Positions 26,428-34,241 of a stretch of DNA of 64,000 nucleotides are shown here, piece by piece. The DNA is taken from the NCBI GenBank assembly GCA_023269615.1, contig JAHFSY010000010.1, positions 1-64,000 on the forward strand. The letters are read 5' to 3'. Under the pieces are notes generated by a model, which was not told the origin of the DNA, searched no databases, and was given only the letters and a program-made list of their open reading frames with translations. Numbering within the stretch: the first letter of the stretch is position 1; each line of letters opens with the position of its first letter. Source of the stretch: Verrucomicrobiota bacterium. Its GTDB lineage: Bacteria; Verrucomicrobiota; Verrucomicrobiia; JABWAM01. A program made the translations under genes and the position numbers.

Positions 26428-26988
26428 ATGAGATTTTACTTCGATATTGAAAAGACGTTGGCTGCCGCCGGGCATGTTCTCAAGGTCAACCGTGGCCGGA
26501 TGAATTACATGAACCTGCTGAAGACGCTCTACGTGGCGGATCGGCAGGCTTTCATCAAGTGGCAGCGCACCGTCACAGGCGACGCTCCCGAATCACGGCC
26601 GAATGGCCCTGTATTGAGGAAGGTGCTGGAGCTTCTCAACGGCGATGGTGGCGCAGTCCAGTCCTCATGGAACGAGTTCATTTCCGAAAGGGATGACTAC
26701 ACGGTGCGTTTGCTCAAAGCGCCCAATGAGGGCTGCCTTTCCGAGCGCGAGCGCGTTGTGTTGAATGAAGCAAACACCCGGTTCGGCACAACCCCCTTTA
26801 ACCAGCTTGTGCGTGCCGTTCACAACCACCAGCATTTCCCGGAATGGAAACATCCGCGCCCAAAGGGTCACGAACCCATTGATTTTGCGCACGTGCTGCG
26901 GTCCGGGGCCAACATGAGCGATTCAGAAATCAGGGCGGTTTCTCATGAATTGGATCATCTTCGCCAGATGAAGAGCCGTCTTGCGTGA
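26428..26988 (+). CDS. Panacea (DUF4065)-domain protein, probable antitoxin
   Basis: A 186-residue protein with the Panacea layout: YFDIEKTLAAAGHVLKV, GRMNYMNLLKTLYVADRQ, then TGDAPESRPNGPVLRKVLELLNG, a tryptophan-containing strand, LSERERVVLNEA, and HNHQHFPEWKHP. Panacea domains act as general antitoxins to varied toxins in known two-gene systems and are also found in SocA and GepA proteins. A GAGGG ribosome-binding site lies 7 bases before the ATG. The downstream gene overlaps it by 4 bases, as expected of a two-gene toxin-antitoxin operon. The family call rests on pattern recognition by eye. Confidence 0.72.
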   Translation: MRFYFDIEKTLAAAGHVLKVNRGRMNYMNLLKTLYVADRQAFIKWQRTVTGDAPESRPNGPVLRKVLELLNGDGGAVQSSWNEFISERDDYTVRLLKAPNEGCLSERERVVLNEANTRFGTTPFNQLVRAVHNHQHFPEWKHPRPKGHEPIDFAHVLRSGANMSDSEIRAVSHELDHLRQMKSRLA

Positions 26989-27377
26989 ACCCGGAGACCC
27001 TGAAGCCAGGCGACACATTTGTCATCAGAGACCGTGGCGGAGTGCATCTTTACATCCTTGTTGCGATCAACGGGAAAGCGAAGAAATTCGTCTTCGTCAA
27101 CATCACGACCCGGCGCGATCTTCCGCCAAGCGGGTTGCCCACGCCCAGAGATCCGCCTTGGAGGGTGACTTTGAAAAAGGGCGACCATGATTTCATCAAG
27201 CGGGACTCGGATGTAAACTTGGGCGACGCCCTTGCGGTGAATGAAGCAAGTGTGCCGAACTTCCTGTCCGGGGCGCGAAAGCGAAATCCCATGACCAGTT
27301 CCATCGCAACCCGGATCGTGGGGGCGATGACGATCTCGGGAGCCGTGCCTGACGAAATCAAACGCCTCCTCCGCTGA
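26985..27377 (+). CDS. Probable toxin partner of the Panacea protein, SH3-like barrel suspected
   Basis: A 130-residue protein starting at a GTG that overlaps the Panacea stop. The first part, LKPGDTFVIRDRGGVHLYILVAING, then FVFVNITTRRDL, then KKGDHDFIKRDSDVNLGDA, is beta-rich and recalls small MazF-like barrels with an invariant HDFI-type motif. A helical tail follows. No name is assigned. Its size, overlap and position make it the likely toxin. It could instead be a structural or regulatory partner. No transmembrane segment is visible. Confidence 0.6.
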   Translation: MNPETLKPGDTFVIRDRGGVHLYILVAINGKAKKFVFVNITTRRDLPPSGLPTPRDPPWRVTLKKGDHDFIKRDSDVNLGDALAVNEASVPNFLSGARKRNPMTSSIATRIVGAMTISGAVPDEIKRLLR

Positions 27378-27568
27378 CAAAGGATCTGCGCGTCACGCCG
27401 CCAACGGTGTCATCCGTCTCCATCGCGCCCAGCTCGGCCTTGATACGCTGCCTGTCGCTGCTCGTTTTCGCTCAAATGCCCTTGCCTAAACTAGGCAAAA
27501 CCGGATAATCGCAAGGTCTGAAAAAAATCCTTTTCAGAGGAAAATTCAGACTTTCCCGAGTGATTGAC

Positions 27569-27643
27569 GCCGAAGTAGCTCAGCGGTAGAGCACCGGTTT
27601 CGTAAACCGTAGGTCGAGGGTTCGATCCCCTCCTTCGGCTCCA
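27569..27643 (+). tRNA. tRNA-Thr(CGT)
   Basis: A 75-base cloverleaf with an encoded CCA. The acceptor stem is GCCGAAG with CTTCGGC, the D stem GCTC/GAGC, the anticodon loop TTCGTAA with anticodon CGT (codon ACG), and the T stem GAGGG/CCCTC. One mismatch is at the top of the anticodon stem. A 7-base inverted repeat (GTCTGAA/TTCAGAC at 27516 and 27545) lies upstream. It reads in the same direction as the SDR gene starting 20 bases later. Confidence 0.93.
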
Positions 27644-27662
27644 TCATCACGGAGCCAATCCC

Positions 27663-28583
27663 ATGCCAGACCTTCCTGCCATCAAAAAAAATACGGACAT
27701 CCACAAGGTTCTCGTGGTGGGACCAAATGGAAACGTCGGAAAGGTGCTGATTCCGGAACTCCTTAAAGCCGGATATGAGGTTCGGGCGCTGCAGTATCGA
27801 AGCCCCGTCGCCTCCCAAAAGGGCCTGGATGTGGTGCAAGGTCACACTCTCGACGTCGCTTCTCTCGAGAAGGCAATGGACGGCGTCCAGGCGGTATGCC
27901 ACCTGATCCGTGCCACCGGCCCAGGAAACACCCCTTTTGAGCAATGGTTCAATTGCTGCGTTGCCGGCGCCGCCAACCTCCTGGAAACTTCCGTGCAAGC
28001 GAAACTCAAACGCTTCATCGCCGGCAGCGCGGACAATGTCTTTGGCCACATCACCATCCCCCATCACGGCAGCCTCAACGAAAACTCGCCGAAACGTTTT
28101 GCCGATGACTACTACGGCCTCTTCAAGATCGTTGAAGAGGAAATGTGCCGCCAATATCACCTCGGCTTCGATCTCCCCGTCGTCATCGCGAGATTCGGAT
28201 GGGTCTGGACGGATGAGTACGTTAACAATGTCGCGGGCACGCTCGACCGGAAAAATAAGCGGATCGTCCAGCGCATGGATCTCCATGGAAAGCCGCTCGT
28301 ACGTCACGACGTCCATGTGGATGACGCTGTGCAAGGCATTCTGCTCTCCCTGCAAAAAGACGAGGCCATCGGGCAGGATTTCAACTTCTTCTCGCCAGCG
28401 CCCTATTCAAGCGCCGCGTTGTGCGCGGTCCTGTCCTCCCGATTTGGATGGCCGGTGATTGAACAGAAAACCGACTGGCACTCCTGGACGGTCAGCTCGG
28501 AAAAGGCGCGCTCCATGCTGGGCTACAGGCCGCAGGTTGATCTTCTGGAGTGGATGCGCGTCAGACTTCAGCGGGAAAAGTAG
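27663..28583 (+). CDS. NAD(P)-dependent SDR protein, epimerase/dehydratase type
   Basis: A 306-residue extended SDR protein. The nucleotide motif is VVGPNGNVGKVL, slightly unlike the usual GGxGxxG. GHTLDVASLEKAMDGVQAVCHL is the typical second beta-alpha unit, and YYGLFK gives the catalytic YxxxK. The C-terminal half contains RHDVHVDDAVQGILL and a late TDWHSWTVSSEKARSMLGYRP, as in nucleotide-sugar epimerases and related dehydrogenases. The substrate is unknown. It stands alone after tRNA-Thr. Its TAG stop is the first part of the inverted repeat that follows. Confidence 0.78.
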   Translation: MPDLPAIKKNTDIHKVLVVGPNGNVGKVLIPELLKAGYEVRALQYRSPVASQKGLDVVQGHTLDVASLEKAMDGVQAVCHLIRATGPGNTPFEQWFNCCVAGAANLLETSVQAKLKRFIAGSADNVFGHITIPHHGSLNENSPKRFADDYYGLFKIVEEEMCRQYHLGFDLPVVIARFGWVWTDEYVNNVAGTLDRKNKRIVQRMDLHGKPLVRHDVHVDDAVQGILLSLQKDEAIGQDFNFFSPAPYSSAALCAVLSSRFGWPVIEQKTDWHSWTVSSEKARSMLGYRPQVDLLEWMRVRLQREK

Positions 28584-28689
28584 GAGCCGTTGCCAACGGC
28601 GATCTCTGCACAACCCATCACGCCCGCCTGCGTGGCCGCAGCCACTTCGGCGTGGCGAAGGCCCGGTCGCCGATGGCATCGGCTCCTAC
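28580..28689. repeat. Inverted repeat beginning GTAGGAGCCG, copy 2
   Basis: GTAGGAGCCG at 28580 is matched in inverted form by CGGCTCCTAC ending at 28689, with further short pairing in the interior. It shares its outer ends with the element at 13048, but its inner arms differ (TTGCCAAC against TGTCAG) and pair with each other. The TAG at 28581-28583 is the stop codon of the SDR gene. It lies between that gene and the end of mobA. Confidence 0.65.
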
Positions 28690-28702
28690 ATCCGACCACA
28701 AC

Positions 28703-29260
28703 CTACGGCTCATTCCAATTCCGGAGCAGCGTCTCGCCCCACACTTTCCACTCTCGTGGCAGAATGATTCTCGCTTTCGCGTCCCGCGCAATCTGCTGCA
28801 CGATCTCCTGCAGCGACAGCCGATTTTCCGCCAGCCGCTGCTGCATGATCGGAAGACACACCGATCGACGATACACTGCGCACAACGGTTCATATCCCCG
28901 CTCCGACTCCGGGCACATCATGTCGCGATCCCCCGCCTCCTCACGCAGCCATCGCAGGAAATCCACCGTAAGCCCGGGCAGATCCACGGCCACCGCCAGC
29001 ACGTGCACGCCGCGCGCCGCTTTCAATCCCGCACATAATCCCGCCAGCGGTCCCGCTCCGCAAACTTCGTCCTCCACCAGCCGTTTTCCCGCTGCTTCAT
29101 AACCACGGCCACGGGGACCGGAAATCAACACTTCGTCACAACCCGCCGCCTCCAACCGCGCCACCTGCAGCTGTAACAAAGTTTTTCCATCCAACTCCAG
29201 AAACGCCTTGTCGCGGCCCATGCGCTCCGAGTTCCCGCCACACAACACCAGTCCCGTCAT
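28703..29260 (-). CDS. mobA: Molybdenum cofactor guanylyltransferase MobA-like
   Basis: A 185-residue nucleotidyltransferase. LVLCGGNSERMGRDKAFLELDGKTLL is the GTP-binding signature of the MobA/MocA family, GPLAGLCAGLKAA is a second conserved block, and VAVDLPGL carries the metal-binding aspartate. It would attach GMP to molybdopterin to form the bis-MGD cofactor of enzymes such as formate dehydrogenase. It overlaps fdhD by 4 bases, and fdhD acts in the same maturation pathway, which supports the call. The C-terminal part is somewhat short. MocA-like cytidylyl transfer is a weaker alternative. Confidence 0.83.
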   Translation of the reverse strand: MTGLVLCGGNSERMGRDKAFLELDGKTLLQLQVARLEAAGCDEVLISGPRGRGYEAAGKRLVEDEVCGAGPLAGLCAGLKAARGVHVLAVAVDLPGLTVDFLRWLREEAGDRDMMCPESERGYEPLCAVYRRSVCLPIMQQRLAENRLSLQEIVQQIARDAKARIILPREWKVWGETLLRNWNEP

Positions 29261-30084
29261 GACTTTTCCCTTACCCGGTCGGCGCGCGAGTACACGTTGA
29301 AACTTTCCCCGCGCAAAAATCCCACGAGCGTCATACCCGCCTCCCGCGCCAGTTCCACCGCCAGGCTCGATGGCGCCGACACCGCCGCAACGATGGGGAT
29401 TTTTGCCGCCAGAGCCTTCTGCACGATTTCAAAGGACGAACGCCCGCTCACGAGCAGGCCAATGGGAATCCTCGATGCATCACCCCCTCGCGCCCAGCTT
29501 CCAATCACCTTGTCCACCGCGTTGTGACGCCCCACGTCCTCACGCACGACCAGGATCTCGCCGCGATCGTCAAACAGCGCAGCCGCATGCAATCCACCCG
29601 TGACGCCAAAGGTCTCCTGCCGCTGGCGCAAGTCCGATGGCAGACGTCGCAACGCAGATGCTGCGATCGCGGCGTCGCTCCGCACGCCCCCAAGCCTGCG
29701 GCGCACCCCGGCCACCGACGCCCGCCCGCACAAACCACAGCTGCTCGATACAAAAAAACGACTTTGCAACCGTCGCAATCGCGACGAAAGTTTTCCGGCG
29801 ACCGAAAGGTTCACCCCATTCCGTCCGGATTGTTTCAAGCGAGACAAATCACCGACGGAAATAATTCCCTCCCCAAGTAAAAAACCGGCAACCAGGTCCA
29901 GGTCATGCCCGGGAGTTCGCATGGTCACGGAAAATGACTTGCCGCCCACCCGGATCTCAAGCGGCTCCTCCAGCGTCACTGCATCCACCGCCTTCTCCAT
30001 TCCGCCCGACTTGCAGCGGGATATCGGCACCGACTTGCAACCCACTTGGACATTCGTTGCGTGTTTCAAAAAGCGCTCTTGCAT
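29257..30084 (-). CDS. fdhD: Formate dehydrogenase accessory sulfurtransferase FdhD
   Basis: A 275-residue FdhD. EEPLEIRVGGKSFSVTMRTPGHDLDLVAGFLLGEG opens the domain, SSCGLCG holds the two cysteines used for sulfur transfer to the molybdenum cofactor, and EDVGRHNAVDKVIG is the conserved central block. It passes sulfur from IscS to bis-MGD before insertion into formate dehydrogenase. No formate dehydrogenase gene lies in this window. The ATG at 30084 is the start best fitting the family; a longer frame to 30123 would overlap the divergent gene. mobA follows with an ATGA overlap. Confidence 0.9.
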   Translation of the reverse strand: MQERFLKHATNVQVGCKSVPISRCKSGGMEKAVDAVTLEEPLEIRVGGKSFSVTMRTPGHDLDLVAGFLLGEGIISVGDLSRLKQSGRNGVNLSVAGKLSSRLRRLQSRFFVSSSCGLCGRASVAGVRRRLGGVRSDAAIAASALRRLPSDLRQRQETFGVTGGLHAAALFDDRGEILVVREDVGRHNAVDKVIGSWARGGDASRIPIGLLVSGRSSFEIVQKALAAKIPIVAAVSAPSSLAVELAREAGMTLVGFLRGESFNVYSRADRVREKS

Positions 30085-30117
30085 TACAAACCGAGTTTGT
30101 ATCAGGTTTGCGGAAGC

Positions 30118-31395
30118 ATGCAAAGACGCTCTCCAAAAAAGATCTCAACGCTCCCGCTCTCCCGCATCAAGTCCGCAGTCCATGAGATCGTCCAGCGCAC
30201 GCCCATTCACGACATCCACACCCATCTCTACGACCCCGCGCTCGGGCCACTTCTCCTCCGGGGCATTGACGAGCTCCTCTCCTACCACTATCTCGTCGCC
30301 GAGGCTTTTCGTTATCATCGGATGGACTACGCCAGGTTCTGGGCCATGTCCAAGCCCCGTCAAGCCGACCTCATTTGGGACCTCCTCTTTCTTCAAAACT
30401 CGCCCGTGTCCGAAAGTTGCCGCGGAGTGCTGACCTGCCTTCAAGCGCTCGGCATTGACGCCAAAAAGCGCGATCTCCCGCTCATCCGCAAACATTTTGA
30501 AAAATGGTCGGCCCATGACCATGTGGACCGCGTGCTGGAACTCTCCCGGGTCGGGCGTGTCGTCATGACCAACAACCCGTTCGACGATCTCGAACGCCCG
30601 CTCTGGCTGAAAGGCTGGAAGCGCGACGAGCGCTTTCAAGCAGCACTCCGACTCGATGACGTTCTCGTCACTTGGCCCCAAGCCGTCCCGCGCCTGCGCG
30701 AATGGGGTTACGATGTCACGCTGGAAACCAGCCCTCGCACGATCGCGGAAGTCCGCCGCTATCTGGACGACTGGATCAAGCGCATGAAGCCCATCTACCT
30801 TGCCGTCTCGCTGCCCCCATGCTTCGAATTTCCAGGTCCTGGTTCCCGGGCGCCAATCAGCAAGTTGATTGCAAACGCGGTGCTGCCCGTTTGCCGCGGG
30901 CACAACATACCCTTTGCCATGATGATCGGTGTCAAAAAACTCACCAACCCGCAGCTCCACGTCGCCGGTGATTCGGTGGGGCACGCCGATATCGGCGTGG
31001 TCGAGAAAATGTGCGATGCGTGGCCGGACAACCGCTTTCTCGTCACGATGCTTTCGCGCGAAAACCAGCACGAGCTCTGCGTGGCGGCCCGCAAATTCCA
31101 CAACCTCCACATCTTCGGCTGCTGGTGGTTCCTCAACAACCCCAGCATCATCGAGGAAATCACCCGCGAACGCCTTGAGCTCCTCGGGCTGAGCATCACG
31201 CCGCAGCATTCAGACTGCCGTGTGCTCGACCAGCTTCTTTACAAGTGGGGCCACTTCCGGGAAATCCTCGCGAAGGTTCTCACGGAAAAATACACCGACC
31301 TCGCCCGCACCGGCTGGACGCTCACGACACCCGAGGTTGAACGCGACGCAAAAAAAATCCTCGGTGGCTCTTTTCAAACATTCATCAAAAACTGA
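30118..31395 (+). CDS. Uronate isomerase-like amidohydrolase-superfamily protein
   Basis: A 425-residue TIM-barrel protein. HDIHTHLYD near residue 32 gives the HxH metal site of the amidohydrolase superfamily. The overall pattern resembles UxaC-type glucuronate isomerases: SYHYLVAEAFR, then a helical region, EKWSAHDHVDRVLELS, VMTNNPFDD, and near the end SDCRVLDQLLYKWGHFREIL. The usual UxaC C-terminal block differs, so the reaction may not be uronate isomerisation. The ATG at 30118 follows GGAAG closely. It is divergent from fdhD with about 33 bases between starts, and argH follows on the same strand after 72 bases that contain runs of AACTTTTAA. Confidence 0.7.
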   Translation: MQRRSPKKISTLPLSRIKSAVHEIVQRTPIHDIHTHLYDPALGPLLLRGIDELLSYHYLVAEAFRYHRMDYARFWAMSKPRQADLIWDLLFLQNSPVSESCRGVLTCLQALGIDAKKRDLPLIRKHFEKWSAHDHVDRVLELSRVGRVVMTNNPFDDLERPLWLKGWKRDERFQAALRLDDVLVTWPQAVPRLREWGYDVTLETSPRTIAEVRRYLDDWIKRMKPIYLAVSLPPCFEFPGPGSRAPISKLIANAVLPVCRGHNIPFAMMIGVKKLTNPQLHVAGDSVGHADIGVVEKMCDAWPDNRFLVTMLSRENQHELCVAARKFHNLHIFGCWWFLNNPSIIEEITRERLELLGLSITPQHSDCRVLDQLLYKWGHFREILAKVLTEKYTDLARTGWTLTTPEVERDAKKILGGSFQTFIKN

Positions 31396-31467
31396 CCGCT
31401 TTTATTTTTGGATTTTTGATACTATGCTGGTCTTTGAATTTTTAACTTTTAACTTTTAATTCCAGCC

Positions 31468-32856
31468 ATGCCTCCCCTCTCCCGCAGCGGACGTTTCAAG
31501 AAAGGACCCGACGCCGACGTGCGCCGCTACTCGGAATCCATTTCCTTTGACTGGCGCCTTTACCGCCAGGACATCGCGGGCTCCATCGCCCACGCCACCA
31601 TGCTGGCGAAAACGGGAATCATCACGAAGCGCGACTGCGCGCAGATCATCCGCGGGCTCAGGCAGATCGAACGACAAATCGAGCAGGGCAAATTTCGCTG
31701 GAGGGAGGAGCTCGAGGACGTCCACATGAACATCGAGGCCGCCCTCACCGCGCGCGTCCCCGCCGCGGCAAAGCTCCACACCGCCCGCAGCCGCAACGAC
31801 CAGGTCGCCACCGACCTGCGCCTCTGGGTCATGGACGAAATCCAGGCCCTTGACGCCAGGATCCAGAATCTCCAGCTCGCCCTCGTTCATCTCGCGAAAC
31901 GAACCCGCTCTAAATCTGGACTGCTTCCCATCCCCGGCTACACGCACTTGCAGCGCGCCCAGCCCGTGCTCGCCGCGCATCACCTGCTTGCGTACGTGGA
32001 AATGCTCGAGCGCGATCGCGATCGTTTCTCCGATTGCGCGCTCCGCGCCAACGTCTGCCCGCTCGGCTCGGGTGCCATGGCCGGCACAAGCCTGCCCATT
32101 GATCGCGCCCTCACCGCAAAACTTCTCGGCTTCGAAAAACCGTCCGATAATTCCATGGACGCCGTGGGCGACCGGGATTTTGCCGCCGAGTTTCTTTTTG
32201 CCGCGGCATTGACCGGAATCCACCTCTCGCGACTTGCCGAGGATTTCATCCTGTGGTCGAGTTCCGAGTTCGGCTTCATCACCATCGGCGACTCTCACAC
32301 CACGGGATCCTCGCTCATGCCGCAGAAGAAAAATCCAGACGTTGCAGAGCTCGCGCGCGGAAAATCCGGGCGACTCATCGGCAACCTCGTTTCCCTTCTC
32401 ACCATGCTCAAGGGGTTGCCGATGACCTACAATCGCGACATGCAGGAAGACAAGGAACCGCTGTTTGACTCGGCAGACACGCTGGACACTTCACTGACCG
32501 TCTTCGCCTGCATGATCCAGGCCACGCGCTTCAATGCGGCGGCCTGTCTCAAGGCCGTTACTGATCCCGGCCTTCTCGCCACGGAAGTGGCCGACCATCT
32601 CGTGCGACACGGAGTTCCTTTTCGACAGGCGCATCACGCCGTGGGAAAAGCCGTGAAACTTGCCGAGACCGGCAAAATGACTCTATCTGATTTGACACCG
32701 AAGCAATGGCGCGACATCCACCCCTCGTTTGGCAAAGACATTGCCCGCGCGCTGACACTCACCGAAATGTTCCGTTCCCGCGACCGCCTGCCCGGCTCCC
32801 CGGGTCAGCACCAGGTCGAAGCACAGATCAAGCGCTGGAAGAAGCAGCTCTCGTAG
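31468..32856 (+). CDS. argH: Argininosuccinate lyase
   Basis: A 462-residue ArgH, the last step of arginine biosynthesis, splitting argininosuccinate into arginine and fumarate. WRLYRQDIAGSIAHATML, the DVHMNIEAAL block, KLHTARSRNDQVATDLRL, GYTHLQRAQPV and the signature GSSLMPQKKNPD, holding the catalytic serine loop, are all present. The length is standard. The last codon runs directly into a repeat whose TAG is the stop. The gene is monocistronic as far as can be seen and ends before the polysaccharide region. Confidence 0.96.
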   Translation: MPPLSRSGRFKKGPDADVRRYSESISFDWRLYRQDIAGSIAHATMLAKTGIITKRDCAQIIRGLRQIERQIEQGKFRWREELEDVHMNIEAALTARVPAAAKLHTARSRNDQVATDLRLWVMDEIQALDARIQNLQLALVHLAKRTRSKSGLLPIPGYTHLQRAQPVLAAHHLLAYVEMLERDRDRFSDCALRANVCPLGSGAMAGTSLPIDRALTAKLLGFEKPSDNSMDAVGDRDFAAEFLFAAALTGIHLSRLAEDFILWSSSEFGFITIGDSHTTGSSLMPQKKNPDVAELARGKSGRLIGNLVSLLTMLKGLPMTYNRDMQEDKEPLFDSADTLDTSLTVFACMIQATRFNAAACLKAVTDPGLLATEVADHLVRHGVPFRQAHHAVGKAVKLAETGKMTLSDLTPKQWRDIHPSFGKDIARALTLTEMFRSRDRLPGSPGQHQVEAQIKRWKKQLS

Positions 32857-32880
32857 CCGAGTTCGCAAGACTTTGGCCCA
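32853..32880. repeat. Partial repeat supplying the argH stop codon
   Basis: GTAGCCGAGTTCGCAAGA at 32853 matches the left half of the element at 8119 with few differences. The inverted right arm is not present, so it is a half copy or an eroded one. Its TAG at 32854-32856 ends argH. Confidence 0.6.
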
Positions 32881-32890
32881 CTTCCGTTCA

Positions 32891-34216
32891 TCATGTGTCC
32901 GTCGTCGTGACATAAGCCGACGCAAGCCCCACTGCGGCGATCGCCACGAACGTGAGCTGGACCGAGGCGATATGCAGTGGAAAATCCACCAGCGCATGAA
33001 GCAGGCACCCGGCCAGGGAAACAAACACCATCGCCGCAACGCTTCGACGAAAACTCGATGTCCGGCGGATTCGCTCGCGCGCCAACGTAAGCAAAATCGC
33101 ACCAAAAAATAAAACCACCAGGACGAATCCAAAAAGTCCGAAGTCAAAATACGCCTCCAGCCAGTCGCTGTGGGCATACCGGTAATACGACGTGATGTCG
33201 GACGGCCTGTAGTACGGAAAGAGCTTTTGAAATGTTCCAAGCCCGTAACCCCAGTTCGGCGAGGCATGGATGGCATCCATGACGCCCTCCCACACTCCCA
33301 GCCGCTCCGTCTCGACGGGGCTTGTGACAACAAATCGATGCCACACCTTCATCGCGCCCCCCACGAACGGCACCATGAGCGCCATCCCAGCAATCACGGA
33401 AAGCGATGCCCACATATTGAACGCTCCACCGGAACCCTTCCGCCTCAAGATCACATCCAGCATCATGCACCCCACGACGAACAGCGAAACAACCACTCCC
33501 ATTCGCGACGAGGTCAAGACGATCGCCGCCATCATGACCGCCGCACAGAACCCCCAAAACAAACGCTGGGGTGTCCTGGAGAGATCGCCCTTGGCAGGAA
33601 GCATCTCCGGCAAATAGGCAATTCCGATCGCAAGGGGCAGCGACAGGTTTGCGAGCGACGCAAAATTATTGCGGCACACATAGGGCCCAAACATCATCCC
33701 TCCATGGCGTGGCCGACGAAAACACAGGAGACGGTCCACCCCGGACAGATTTTGTAGAATGCCCTCCGCAGACAGGAGTGCCGCATTGATCACGAGCAGG
33801 CGGACCAGAAACAAAACATCCTCGCGCGTTCGCACGTGGTGGAGCACGGCAAAACCAAACAGAAAAATGCACAACCAGCGGAGGAGGGACTCCGTGGTCG
33901 CAGACGGATCAATCGTGTGCGGCAGGGATAAATTGCCGCCCACCAACTCGTACACCGAATCGCGCACGAACACCTTGACTCCCACGGGATTCAACAACTG
34001 GACAACCACCAACAGCAACAGAAGCACGCCAAGAAGCTGGATCGACCCGCGCCTCAACGACCACTCGCGTGCCCCAACCCTCTCCGCCACCACCAGCAAC
34101 GCGGAGAGCACACACAGGAATTCCATCGTTCGAATGGACCAGGTTTCCGTGGTGCCAAAAGCCCAGGGGGCGAAAACCAGGGTTGCCGCAATTGAAAGTC
34201 GTGCCGCCCAGTGCAT
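32891..34216 (-). CDS. O-antigen ligase/polymerase-like membrane protein (Wzy/WaaL type)
   Basis: A 441-residue protein with about ten hydrophobic helices. The long periplasmic loop typical of Wzy_C (O-antigen ligase) proteins lies around residues 290-360 and includes ERLGVWEGVMDAIHASPNWGYGLGTF, with a serine/tyrosine-rich stretch and SDWLEAYFDFGLFGFVLV directly after it. Such proteins polymerise lipid-linked repeat units or attach them to lipid A in the periplasm. The start at 34216 (MHWAARL) avoids overlap with the upstream gene. It is the last gene of the minus-strand polysaccharide run. Polymerase versus ligase cannot be told apart. Confidence 0.8.
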   Translation of the reverse strand: MHWAARLSIAATLVFAPWAFGTTETWSIRTMEFLCVLSALLVVAERVGAREWSLRRGSIQLLGVLLLLLVVVQLLNPVGVKVFVRDSVYELVGGNLSLPHTIDPSATTESLLRWLCIFLFGFAVLHHVRTREDVLFLVRLLVINAALLSAEGILQNLSGVDRLLCFRRPRHGGMMFGPYVCRNNFASLANLSLPLAIGIAYLPEMLPAKGDLSRTPQRLFWGFCAAVMMAAIVLTSSRMGVVVSLFVVGCMMLDVILRRKGSGGAFNMWASLSVIAGMALMVPFVGGAMKVWHRFVVTSPVETERLGVWEGVMDAIHASPNWGYGLGTFQKLFPYYRPSDITSYYRYAHSDWLEAYFDFGLFGFVLVVLFFGAILLTLARERIRRTSSFRRSVAAMVFVSLAGCLLHALVDFPLHIASVQLTFVAIAAVGLASAYVTTTDT

Positions 34217-34241
34217 GGAATGAATCAAATAACTTCGATGG

